Shown: positions 33,659 to 41,566 of the stretch, in pieces
Layout: each line of letters opens with the position of its first letter
Position numbering within the stretch: the first letter of the stretch is position 1
Assembly: GCF_003611635.1 (NCBI RefSeq)
Contig: NZ_RAVZ01000019.1
Span: 1 to 51,251, forward strand
Origin: Corallococcus terminator
GTDB lineage: Bacteria; Myxococcota; Myxococcia; Myxococcales; Myxococcaceae
DNA: 51,251 nt
Reading direction: 5' to 3'
Program-made: the position numbers and the translations under genes
Notes under the pieces: model-generated
Databases searched by the model: none
What the model saw: only the letters and a program-made list of their open reading frames with translations
What the model was told of the DNA's origin: nothing

Positions 33659-34264
33659 TCAGGGCGTCAGCAGCACCATGAGCAGATGGCCCAGGGCCTT
33701 GGCCTCCTCGTGTTGGGGGTCGAGGTCCAGCGCCTGGGTGACGATGGCGTTGGCCTCGTCCAGACGGGACTCATTCTTGAGGAACATGGCATAGGCGAAG
33801 TACGCATCCGCGGACTTCGGCTCCTTCGCGATGCGCTCCAGGAACGCCTTCTCCTCCGCCTCCGGTGGCATGAAGGCATTTGACGGAGGACACGGGTCGC
33901 CATACTGGCCCTTGATGGTCTTGGAGTACGCCCCCGGCGCATGCACCTTGAGCGCCTTCATGAAGCGCTTCATGTCCTCGACCACTTCCGCGTCCCGGGC
34001 ACACATCCCGAGCACGGCGATGTACAGCCCCTTGTTGAGCCCGGGGTAGTCGTCGGACTTCCTCACGGTCAGCAAGTCCCCGCTCGGGGTCGCGAAGCGA
34101 ACATAGAGCACCTTGGCTTTCAGCCGGTCCAACGCGGCCTGAGCCTCCTCTTCGGTCTTCCCACCTCCGACGATGATGATGTCATAGGTGCGCGGCTTCG
34201 GCTCCTTGGCCGAGGCAAGCAATGGGACACAGACGGCCAATAGCAACAGGATGCGAGAGGTCAT
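33659..34264 (-). CDS. Secreted TPR-like protein
   Basis: A 201-residue protein with a clear signal peptide (MTSRILLLLAVCVPLLASA). The middle has a SPOR-like or oxidoreductase-like strand pattern (YDIIIVGGGKTEEEAQAAL, VRFATPSGDLLTVRKSDDY) and conserved cysteines (MCARDAE, PCPPSNAF). The C-terminus has a TPR-like helix pair (ADAYFAYAMFLKNESRLDEA, ALDLDPQHEEAKAL). The name is descriptive; function unknown. It is convergent with the SnoaL-like gene, one base apart. Confidence 0.72.
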   Translation of the reverse strand: MTSRILLLLAVCVPLLASAKEPKPRTYDIIIVGGGKTEEEAQAALDRLKAKVLYVRFATPSGDLLTVRKSDDYPGLNKGLYIAVLGMCARDAEVVEDMKRFMKALKVHAPGAYSKTIKGQYGDPCPPSNAFMPPEAEEKAFLERIAKEPKSADAYFAYAMFLKNESRLDEANAIVTQALDLDPQHEEAKALGHLLMVLLTP

Positions 34265-34273
34265 CCCGCCAAT

Positions 34274-35248
34274 CTACCTGCTCTCCCGCGCCTTGCCGAC
34301 ACGGCGGGCCGCATCACCCGAGGCGCGCTTCCGCCGGGGACGCGCGGGCGCCTTCGCCAATGCCCCCGCTTGAGTTCCAATGGTCTCCGCCAGGAAATCC
34401 ACCACCGCGCGCACCCGGGCGTTGTTGGCCAGGTCCTCGTGGAACACCAGCCACACGGTCCGCTCCAGCTCCGGCAGGACGTCGCGCAGGGGAACGAGCT
34501 CCGGATACAGGTGGCCGAAGATGGCCGGCAGCAACGTCACGCCCAATCCCTCTCGCGCGGCCTGGAGCAGACCCAGGATGGAGGTCAGCCGCACCGCGAC
34601 GGTGGCCCGGGCCGCGTGCACGTCCAGCCACTTCGATTCGGGCCACCGCCTGGAGTCCTGCGCGTACCCGACCACGGCATGTCCCTGGAGCCCCGCGTCG
34701 AAGCGCACGGGTCCCCTGCGGTCAAGGTACGCCTGGGACGCGAAGGGCACGATGCTGATGGCCGCCACCTTCCGGGCCCGCAGGGAGGGCTCCTGGGGAC
34801 GCACCAGCCGGATGGCCACGTCGGCTTCGCGCCGGACGAGCGACAGCGTTTCGTAGCCGGAGAGCAGGTGCAGCTCGATTTCGGGGTGCCGCTCCCGGAA
34901 GCCGGCGAGCCACGGCAGCACGTTGTGGACCAGGAAGGAGTCCGTCGCGGTGACCGTCACGGGCCCGGAGGGACGCAGGTCCTCTCCGCTGGCGAGCCGC
35001 TCCACCCGCAGCGCCTCTGCCTCCACCGCCTCCGCGGCCGGCAGGATGCGCAGGGCCACCGCCGTCGGGCGGAGCCCCGAGGGCGTCCGGTCGAAGAGCC
35101 GGGCCCCCAACTCCCGCTCCAGCACCGCGAGGCGCCGGCCCACGGTGGTCTGGTCCACCTTCAACTGGCGGGCCGCCGCGGAGAGGTTCCCACCCCTCGC
35201 GATGGCCAGGAAGTGCTGCAGGTCGCTCCACTGGGGCATGGCCTGCAT
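34274..35248 (-). CDS. LysR-family transcriptional regulator
   Basis: A 324-residue LysR regulator. The helix-turn-helix is FLAIARGGNLSAAARQLKVD, followed by QTTVGRRLAVLERELGARL. The rest is the effector-binding domain with two periplasmic-binding-protein-like lobes (VTVTATDSFLVHNVLPWLAG; LLPAIFGHLYPELVPL). A basic tail (RPRRKRASGDAARR) follows the normal end. Start is ATG at 35248 or 35239; neither has a strong ribosome site. It is divergent from the cupin gene, and two tandem dyads lie between them, so the cupin gene is the likely target. Confidence 0.92.
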   Translation of the reverse strand: MQAMPQWSDLQHFLAIARGGNLSAAARQLKVDQTTVGRRLAVLERELGARLFDRTPSGLRPTAVALRILPAAEAVEAEALRVERLASGEDLRPSGPVTVTATDSFLVHNVLPWLAGFRERHPEIELHLLSGYETLSLVRREADVAIRLVRPQEPSLRARKVAAISIVPFASQAYLDRRGPVRFDAGLQGHAVVGYAQDSRRWPESKWLDVHAARATVAVRLTSILGLLQAAREGLGVTLLPAIFGHLYPELVPLRDVLPELERTVWLVFHEDLANNARVRAVVDFLAETIGTQAGALAKAPARPRRKRASGDAARRVGKARESR

Positions 35249-35252
35249 TCTT

Positions 35253-35298
35253 GCAGAGGAGCCCTGCGGAAACGGGCATTTTCGCAGAGGCCCCCTGC
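35253..35298. promoter_or_regulatory. Two in-phase GCAG-N7-CTGC dyads (LysR binding region)
   Basis: GCAGAGGAGCCCTGC at 35253-35267 and GCAGAGGCCCCCTGC at 35284-35298 are near-identical dyads whose starts are 31 bases apart, about three helical turns. They lie between the LysR gene and the cupin gene. This is the arrangement expected for a recognition and an activation half-site of a LysR tetramer. Confidence 0.6.
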
Positions 35299-35340
35299 CG
35301 CCATTCTTCCCGGCGTCGCTTCCACCGAGGAGTTCCCACC

Positions 35341-35787
35341 GTGAAGACCCTTTCCAAGTTCGCCGCCGCGCTCGTCGTCGTCTCCGCCTTCGGTCTCGCC
35401 ACCGCGAAGGGCAAGACGGAAGCTGCGGCGTTCCAGCAGACCGCCTACGACAAGCTCACCTGGACGGAGATGATGCCCGGAGGCCCGTCGGTGCACGTCC
35501 TCTGGGGCGACATGAAGAAGGGCCCGTACGCGCTCCTGATGAAGTTTCCCGCGGGGTTCGACTCGGGGCCGCACACCCACTCCGCCGACTACCACGGCGT
35601 GCTGGTGAAGGGCCGGATGACGAACACCAGCGATGGCGCGGCCCCGGCCGGCGCCGTGGAGGCCGGCAGCACCTGGGACCAGCCCGGCAAGATGGTGCAC
35701 CGCAACCAGTGCGCGCCGGAGTCCGAGTGCGTGATGTTGATTGCCCAGGACAAGCCGTTCGACTTCGCTCCGGCGAAGGCGAAGTAG
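35341..35787 (+). CDS. Secreted cupin-domain protein
   Basis: A 148-residue protein starting at GTG 35341 with GAGGAG eight bases upstream. A signal peptide (KTLSKFAAALVVVSAFGLATA) precedes one cupin barrel with the metal-type motif GPHTHSADYHGVLVKG (two His plus His) and a second-motif-like GKMVHRNQCAPESECVMLI. It resembles the DUF4437/ChrR-like cupins that are often controlled by a divergent LysR gene, as here. The catalytic role is unknown; a metal-binding periplasmic protein is likely. Confidence 0.85.
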   Translation: MKTLSKFAAALVVVSAFGLATAKGKTEAAAFQQTAYDKLTWTEMMPGGPSVHVLWGDMKKGPYALLMKFPAGFDSGPHTHSADYHGVLVKGRMTNTSDGAAPAGAVEAGSTWDQPGKMVHRNQCAPESECVMLIAQDKPFDFAPAKAK

Positions 35788-35865
35788 GCGGAGGACCGCC
35801 GCTGGGCGGGGCCATCGCACACAGGGGCTGTCAGGAACCCGGGGCGTCCACCGACCGTCGGCGCC

Positions 35866-36678
35866 ATGCGAATCATGACCCTGGACACGGTGCCCCTGCA
35901 CGCGTGGCCCTATCTCAATGCAGCACCGCGCGGCGGGACGGAGACACAACTCCTGCCCTTGCTGCGCGGGACGGTGGACACGCTCCCGGATGGACTGGAA
36001 GCGCTGCTGGTGACCTCGGACCTTCAAGGCGTCGCGCCGCACGCCCGCAAGGACGGGGCCGTGGCCCTCCTGGGCGAGGTGCTCGCGGACGCCCTGGCCC
36101 TGCTGTGCGAGGAGGGCTCCCTGCCACCTTCCGCGCACATCGGCGTGGTCCTCGCGGGAGACCTGTACTCAGCGGCGAGCGCCAACGTGCGAGGAGCCTC
36201 CGGGGACGTGCGCAGCGTGTGGCGGGCCTTCGGGGAGCACTTCCGGTGGGTGGTGGGCGTGGCGGGAAACCACGACACGTTCGGGGGGCCCCGCGAACAG
36301 GCCCGCTTCCAGCAGCAGCCCGGACTGCATCTGCTCGATGGCGAAACCGCCGACCTGGAGGGCCTGCGCGTGGGTGGTGTGGGCTGCATCATGGGTCGTG
36401 GGGACAAGCCGGGGCGACGCGAAGAGCCCGAGCACCTGCGACTGCTGGGGGACACGCTGAGCCAGGCCCCGGACATGCTCGTGCTGCACCAGGGACCGGA
36501 CGTACCCGGCACGCGGCTGCGAGGGAGCACTGCCATCCGTCTGGCACTGCCAGAACGAGAGGGGCCCCTGGTGGTGTGCGGTCATGCGCATTGGGAGACG
36601 CCGCTCGCAACCCTCCCCGGAGGAGCGCAGGTGCTCAACGTGGACAGCAGGGCCGTGCTCCTCCAGCGCGCATCCTGA
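35866..36678 (+). CDS. Metallophosphoesterase
   Basis: A 270-residue calcineurin-like phosphoesterase. The five metal-binding blocks are present: Asp52 in SDLQG, Asp99 in AGDLY, Asn135-His136-Asp137 in AGNHD, His208 in LVLHQGP and His240/His242 in CGHAH. No signal peptide, so it is cytoplasmic. The first block is SDL rather than the more common DxH, a variant seen in the family. Substrate could be a phosphodiester such as a cyclic nucleotide or phosphoprotein. No ribosome site stands out near the ATG at 35866; a second ATG is three codons later. It stands 78 bases after the cupin gene. Confidence 0.9.
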   Translation: MRIMTLDTVPLHAWPYLNAAPRGGTETQLLPLLRGTVDTLPDGLEALLVTSDLQGVAPHARKDGAVALLGEVLADALALLCEEGSLPPSAHIGVVLAGDLYSAASANVRGASGDVRSVWRAFGEHFRWVVGVAGNHDTFGGPREQARFQQQPGLHLLDGETADLEGLRVGGVGCIMGRGDKPGRREEPEHLRLLGDTLSQAPDMLVLHQGPDVPGTRLRGSTAIRLALPEREGPLVVCGHAHWETPLATLPGGAQVLNVDSRAVLLQRAS

Positions 36679-36846
36679 ACCCTCGCCAGTCCTGCATTTT
36701 TCCTTGAAAGCACGACGGGCCCGGGAAGTTGGAGTTGCAAACGCTTCCAGTTGACGTTCAGGGATCCCATCGAAAGACACTCTTGATATGTCTTTCTCCA
36801 CGGGCGCTCCACCCACGCGGGCGCTTGTTTCCCAAGGGAAATCCCA

Positions 36847-38469
36847 ATGAGCATCGTTTCGAGTGGCACCCGTGGCATCGCCATCGCACTCATCGGCGTG
36901 AGCGCACTCGCCGCCGGCTGTGGTGAGGTCCAGGGCACGCCGGAGAACAGCCCGTCCCAGGCCCATGAAGCGAAAGCCTCTCTGGAGCGCACCTCCGCCA
37001 TCGTCCCGGAGCGAGAGCTGGTCATCCAGGACCCGGGCGTGGTGAACGACGCGGTTCGCACCACGGGGTCTGGTGCGCTGTCCACGGACGGGAATGCCGC
37101 GGAGGGAGCGTGGAGCTTCGGTCGTCTGGTCGCCAGGCTGAGCGGCCCCGTGGCCCCCGAGGACTTCGTGCGGGACCTGCTCACGCGGTGGGAGGCCGGC
37201 GTCGCGCGGGACTGGCCGACGCGCGCCGATGGAAAGCTGGACCTGACGAAGGCGCCCCTGCGCCTGCGGTCCATCGCCAACCGCCTGGACCTGCGCGACG
37301 TGTCGCGAGGCAGCGCCGGTGAAGGTCACTTCGTCTTCGACGTGCTCGACGCGAGCGGCCAGCCGCTGGGCCTCACCATCACCCTCGCGTACGAGCTGCC
37401 CGCGCGGACGCACGCGGACGTGCTCGAGCAGGCCCGCCGCTGGCATGCGCTGGCCCGCCTGACGCCTGGCACCGAGGCGTTCAACTCCGCCCTCCAGGCC
37501 ATCACCGACCGCTTCCCGCCCGGGGCGGGCCGGGCCATCCTCGGCACCACCGAGCCGACCGAGCCGAAGGAACTCGGGCGCCGCGCCGCCGACCTGCGCA
37601 CCCTGCTGGACGACGATACCCAGGCGCCCACCGCGACGCTCACCGCGCCGGCTGGCGGCAGCTTCGTGCGCTCCACCGTGACGGTCACGGCGAACGCCAC
37701 CGACGACGTGGGTGTCGCCCGCGTGGACTTCTTCGATGGCGCCTCGCTCATCGGCTCTTCGTTCACCGCGCCGTTCAGCGCGTCCTGGAACACGTCGTCG
37801 TTGTTGCAAGGGGTGCATTCGCTGACCGCGCAGGCCTTCGATGCCGCCGGCAACAGCGGCACCTCCAGCGCGGTGAACGTCACCGTGGACAACAATCCCC
37901 CGCTGGTCCTCACGGGCGCGCCCCAGTACACGCCCACCACCCAGAACTACGTGCGCGGCACCGTCACCGTGTCGTGGACGGTGGCCCTGCAAGGGGGGGC
38001 TCCCGTGTCCCTGGCGCGGGTCTACCAGGACGGGGCCGTGCTGACGTCGAGTCCCAACGTCTCCGGCACCGTCTACTCCATCTCCTGGAACACGCTGGTG
38101 CTGGGCAACCGCGCCTACAACATCGGCTTCCAGGCGACCGACGCCGCGGGCAACGCGTCCGTCCTCAACACCCGGTCGCTCATCGTGGACAACGTGAAGC
38201 CGTCCGTGTCGAACATCACCTCGCCCGCCAACGGCGCGGTGGTCAGCGGCATCGTCACGCTGGCGGCGTCCGCGAGCGACAGCCAGGCCCTGGCCTACGT
38301 CATCTTCGAAGTGGACGGCGTGAACCTCACGCCCTACGCGACCACCGCGCCGTTCACGAAGACCTGGGACACCACCGGCCAGTCCGGCACGCATGTGATT
38401 GTCGCCATCGCCACGGACCGCGCGGGCAATGTGCGGCGCAGCAACCCGGTTACCGTGACCGTGCCGTAG
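36847..38469 (+). CDS. Lipoprotein with N-terminal unique domain and three Ig-like repeats
   Basis: A 540-residue lipoprotein (lipobox SALAAGC, Cys25). About residues 60-250 form a domain I do not recognise, with regularly placed motifs (SFGRLVARLSGPVAPEDFV; LRLRSIANRLDLRDVSRG; GQPLGLTITLAYELPA); this block recurs in myxobacterial lipoproteins and may be an adhesion or substrate domain. About 258-350, 355-445 and 448-540 are Big/Ig-like repeats, each with a VDFFDG, YQDGAVL or FEVDGVNL strand and an AGN turn (DAAGNSGTS, DAAGNASVL, DRAGNVRRS). It is probably a surface protein. A strong hairpin follows. Confidence 0.8.
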   Translation: MSIVSSGTRGIAIALIGVSALAAGCGEVQGTPENSPSQAHEAKASLERTSAIVPERELVIQDPGVVNDAVRTTGSGALSTDGNAAEGAWSFGRLVARLSGPVAPEDFVRDLLTRWEAGVARDWPTRADGKLDLTKAPLRLRSIANRLDLRDVSRGSAGEGHFVFDVLDASGQPLGLTITLAYELPARTHADVLEQARRWHALARLTPGTEAFNSALQAITDRFPPGAGRAILGTTEPTEPKELGRRAADLRTLLDDDTQAPTATLTAPAGGSFVRSTVTVTANATDDVGVARVDFFDGASLIGSSFTAPFSASWNTSSLLQGVHSLTAQAFDAAGNSGTSSAVNVTVDNNPPLVLTGAPQYTPTTQNYVRGTVTVSWTVALQGGAPVSLARVYQDGAVLTSSPNVSGTVYSISWNTLVLGNRAYNIGFQATDAAGNASVLNTRSLIVDNVKPSVSNITSPANGAVVSGIVTLAASASDSQALAYVIFEVDGVNLTPYATTAPFTKTWDTTGQSGTHVIVAIATDRAGNVRRSNPVTVTVP

Positions 38470-38481
38470 GTTGAAGCAGAT

Positions 38482-38515
38482 GTGCGGGCGGGGGCGCGGG
38501 TGCCCTCGTCCGCAC
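38482..38515 (+). terminator. Terminator after the Ig-like lipoprotein gene
   Basis: 14-bp arms (38482-38495 and 38502-38515) pair throughout if two G-U pairs are allowed, with a 6-base loop GCGGGT. It lies 12 bases after the stop. No U tract. The remaining stretch to 38719 holds only an AT-rich patch (about 38650-38680) that is the likely promoter of the CAP gene. Confidence 0.65.
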
Positions 38516-38719
38516 GGCATCACCGGGTCGAGCGCCGCCTCGCCTTTCATCCGCTGGATGGCCGCGCCCCGAAGGGCACCACGCGACAGAGGCGATTGTC
38601 CGCCATGCAACCCGGGCGCCCCATCCCAGCCCCTGCGGCCGGGAAACCTTCAGTCAAAAATGTAAAAGTGGTAAACTCGGAACACCTGGACTTCACCGTC
38701 CACTGAAAGGGTTCCTCGC

Positions 38720-39337
38720 ATGAGCTTCACCTCCCGTTCTGTCTCCCTGATGCTCCTTGGCACCGCCCTGCTGGGTGGCTGTGATGCAGCGCCCACGACC
38801 ACCCCCATCAACGAGAGCACCGTCCTCCCCACCGACGACCTGGGAACGGTCGAGAGCCGTACGAACGCCCAGCCTGCGGGCTACTGCACCTCGATCGCGT
38901 TCGTATCCGGCTTCTCGCTCGAGATGGAGCAGGCCGTGATTGCACTCGTCAACCAGCGGCGTGCGACGGGAGCCATCTGTGGCGGCGTGGCGAAACCGCC
39001 GGTGCCGCCGCTCACCGCGGAGTCGCGCCTGAACTGCTCCGCGCGCAATCACGCCCTGGACATGGGCAAGTTTGGCTACTTCGGCAACATCGGCCAGAGC
39101 GGCTGGACGCCTTTGCGGCGGATCACCCTCGCGGGCTACACGCCGCTTTCGTACGCGGAGGAGAACATCGCCGCGGGTTACACCAGCACCGCGGCCGCCG
39201 TGGTGGACGCATGGATGGCCACTCCCCGTGACTGCAACAACATCATGAACCCCGCGCACCTCCATGTGGGCGTGGGTCAATACACCGTGCCGGGCAGCAC
39301 GTACGGCTACTGGGTGCAGGACTTCGGCCGGCCCTGA
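38720..39337 (+). CDS. CAP/SCP-domain lipoprotein
   Basis: A 205-residue lipoprotein (lipobox ALLGGC) with one CAP (cysteine-rich secretory protein, antigen 5, PR-1) domain: MEQAVIALVNQRRATGAIC, CSARNHALDMGKFGYFGNIG, YAEENIAAGYTSTAAAVVDA and WMATPRDCNNIMNP. The usual His of the SPGHC-like motif is Asp here (PRDC), and the His often found after the first helix turn (FxH) is Asn (FGNIG), so the cavity ligands differ from the standard four. Cysteines suggest disulfides. Bacterial CAP proteins are often extracellular enzymes or binders; the role is unknown. Confidence 0.88.
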   Translation: MSFTSRSVSLMLLGTALLGGCDAAPTTTPINESTVLPTDDLGTVESRTNAQPAGYCTSIAFVSGFSLEMEQAVIALVNQRRATGAICGGVAKPPVPPLTAESRLNCSARNHALDMGKFGYFGNIGQSGWTPLRRITLAGYTPLSYAEENIAAGYTSTAAAVVDAWMATPRDCNNIMNPAHLHVGVGQYTVPGSTYGYWVQDFGRP

Positions 39338-39382
39338 CCGTCACCCCGGACCCGACGGAGACGAGGGTCTGGAGCAGGTCCC

Positions 39383-39410
39383 CTGCGCGAGCGCATGAAG
39401 GCTCGCGCAG
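39383..39410. terminator. Bidirectional terminator hairpin
   Basis: Perfect 10-bp arms (CTGCGCGAGC / GCTCGCGCAG) with an 8-base loop, between the convergent CAP gene and coiled-coil gene. Confidence 0.7.
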
Positions 39411-39445
39411 GCTCCCTCCTGTCAGGGTCGGAGACGGACAGCGCG

Positions 39446-41566
39446 TTACTCGTCGGGCTCCTCGTTCTGCACGTCGATGTTGGCGATCCCCACGGGGCAG
39501 TACTCGTAGTACCTCACCAGGTACCGGATGTTCAGGCTGCCATCCTTCACGCAGCGCTGCATCAGTCCCCCGAGTCTGTTGTTCCGGTGCAGGTCTTCGA
39601 GGACGGACTTCCGGCTGGCGATCTGCGCCTCGCCCGCGGAGCGCCCCGAGGGGCTGTTGGGCTTGATCTCGATGACCTCACAAGAGCCATCCGAGACGTT
39701 CACGCAGTCGATGCGCCCCCCTGGAATCTCGTACTCCATCGCCGTGCAGCCGGTCTGGAGCGCGAGGTGCTTCTTGTTCCCGTTCTCCAGGTACATGTTC
39801 ACCAGCGGGTTGTTCCTGCCACGCAGGATGCCCAGATTCCCCGCATCCTCAAGGCGCTTGTAGGTCGCGGTCATGTTCCGCTTCTGGCGGTTCACCTCCG
39901 CCTTGAGCGTCGGGTTCCGGGTGGACTCGACCGCCTTCACGTCGTCAATCAACCGCTTGAGCCGGTCGAGGTACTGGCGTTGCAGGTTGCCCATCACGGA
40001 CGCCACCTCGTCGGCGACGCGCTGCACACGGTCGGCGAGCTGGTATTCGTCCTGGTCACAGAAGGCCTGGAGGAGCTTCTCCGCGCTCTCCTGGCGGAAC
40101 CTCCCGCCCGGCTTCAGGCCCCGGCGCTCCTTCTTCCATTCCTCGTACTCCCGGGCGACCCGCTCCAGGGTCGTCTTCACCAGCAGGTCGCGGTCCTTCA
40201 GCACCTTGAGCGCGTTCACCACGTCCGGGTTGTTGGTGCCCTGCACGAGCTTGCCGCACACGGCCTTCGACTCGTCGAGCCGGCTGCGCATGTGCCGCTG
40301 CATGGCGACCGCGGTCTCCTGGACGCGGTCACGGACCGTCCGCCAGCGCCCTTCGTCGAACGAGAAGCGCTTCGCCTCCTCCAGGAGCCGCTCCTGCTCG
40401 CTGAACTTCCGCTCCGCGGCTTCAAGCTGCTGGCGCGTCTCCGTGGAGAACCGCTCCGCCCGTTCGGTGACGACCTTCACGCCCTCGTCGGCATCATCCA
40501 GGGCGCCCAGGTAGGCCCGCACCGTGCCCATGAGCTGGTCCTCGGTCGTCTTGCACGTCACCTGGATTGAATCGAACGAGAACTGCTGCGGCTTCACCTG
40601 CTTCAGCAATTCCACCGAGCGGCGGAACTCCTTGTTCCGGTCCGGCCAGACATCGGTCATCCGCTTCGCGGTGTCGTCCTCGCCACGCGCACTCTTGAGC
40701 TGTTCAAGCCAGGCCGCGATGTCGGTGCTGGAGCCGAGTGCCGAGTCGAGTTCCGACGTGCCGGTGCGAGCGCCAGCGCCCGAAAGAGCACCCGCGGCCT
40801 GGTCGAGCGACTGGTTGATCCTCTCGGTAAGCTCCCGGCGCACCCGGCTGCTGTCGCCGAGCTTCGCGAGCGCATCCTTCACGGCGTCGGATTCGCGTCC
40901 CCGTGCCAGCTCCTGGCACTTCGACTTCGTCTCCTCCATCCGGCGCGTCCAGCGATCCCAGATATCGCTCACGCCGTCGTGGAGCTCGCCCTTCACGTCC
41001 GACCAGCGGCCCTGGGATTCGGAGAAGTACCTCGCGGTCCCACGTGCGCGGTCCATCTCACCGTGGACCTCCTGCATGCGCTTGTACTCGTCGGAGTACT
41101 GGCGCCCGACCTTGTCGGCCTCTTCGGAGACCTTCGAGACCCCGTTCGGGTCCTTGCGCTCGACGAAGTTCTGCATGAACGCCCGCAGGTTCCGGTCCGC
41201 TTCCGAGCAACGCTCGGACAGGCGGGACTCGTCGGCCTTCACCTGGAAGTCCTTCATCCGCTTCAGCGCCTGCGCCGACTCCCGGAACTTCGGAATCCAG
41301 TCCGGATAGTAATAGACCATCGACTTGCCCGGGTCGCTCTGCGGGTCGAGCGACTTGAGCCGGTCGACCTCGCTCTTGACCGTGTTCAGGTAATCCAGGG
41401 CGGAGTCGATATCGCTGGAGCTCGAATCGGAGACGATTCCGTCGAGCTTGTCCTTGATGCGGGACAGGTTGTCGTCAATCGCACGCACCCGGTCGTCGAT
41501 TTCATCCGCCCAGGCGGGCGCGGCGACGAGGAGCGAAAGCATCGCCAGGGTCAGGGTCTTCTTCAT
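39446..41566 (-). CDS. Secreted coiled-coil protein with internal duplication and nuclease-like C-terminus
   Basis: A 706-residue protein with a signal peptide (MKKTLTLAMLSLLVAAPAWA). About residues 25-560 are charged helices and coiled coils. Two halves look duplicated: DIDSALDYLNTV, WIPKFRESAQALKRMKDF and SESQGRWSDVKGE in the first match ELDSALGSS, NKEFRRSVELLKQVKPQ and SFDEGRWRTVRDR in the second, and each ends in a Cys-containing segment (ETKSKCQELARG; ESKAVCGKLVQG). The last 130 residues form a different domain with GGRIDCVNV, CEVIEIKPNS and GEAQ, giving Asp620-x12-Glu633-x-Lys635, the spacing of a PD-(D/E)XK nuclease core. Its start overlaps the stop of the beta-helix gene (ATGA). Nuclease activity is inference. 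Confidence 0.75.
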   Translation of the reverse strand: MKKTLTLAMLSLLVAAPAWADEIDDRVRAIDDNLSRIKDKLDGIVSDSSSSDIDSALDYLNTVKSEVDRLKSLDPQSDPGKSMVYYYPDWIPKFRESAQALKRMKDFQVKADESRLSERCSEADRNLRAFMQNFVERKDPNGVSKVSEEADKVGRQYSDEYKRMQEVHGEMDRARGTARYFSESQGRWSDVKGELHDGVSDIWDRWTRRMEETKSKCQELARGRESDAVKDALAKLGDSSRVRRELTERINQSLDQAAGALSGAGARTGTSELDSALGSSTDIAAWLEQLKSARGEDDTAKRMTDVWPDRNKEFRRSVELLKQVKPQQFSFDSIQVTCKTTEDQLMGTVRAYLGALDDADEGVKVVTERAERFSTETRQQLEAAERKFSEQERLLEEAKRFSFDEGRWRTVRDRVQETAVAMQRHMRSRLDESKAVCGKLVQGTNNPDVVNALKVLKDRDLLVKTTLERVAREYEEWKKERRGLKPGGRFRQESAEKLLQAFCDQDEYQLADRVQRVADEVASVMGNLQRQYLDRLKRLIDDVKAVESTRNPTLKAEVNRQKRNMTATYKRLEDAGNLGILRGRNNPLVNMYLENGNKKHLALQTGCTAMEYEIPGGRIDCVNVSDGSCEVIEIKPNSPSGRSAGEAQIASRKSVLEDLHRNNRLGGLMQRCVKDGSLNIRYLVRYYEYCPVGIANIDVQNEEPDE

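Noticed and set aside
36679-36846. Possible sigma-54 promoter near TTGGAGTTGCAAAC
   Set aside because: The GG and GC pairs are not at the required -24/-12 spacing.
37621-38469. DNA-level tandem repeat in the Ig-like lipoprotein gene
   Set aside because: The three repeats are similar only as proteins; the DNA copies are too diverged to be a recent repeat.
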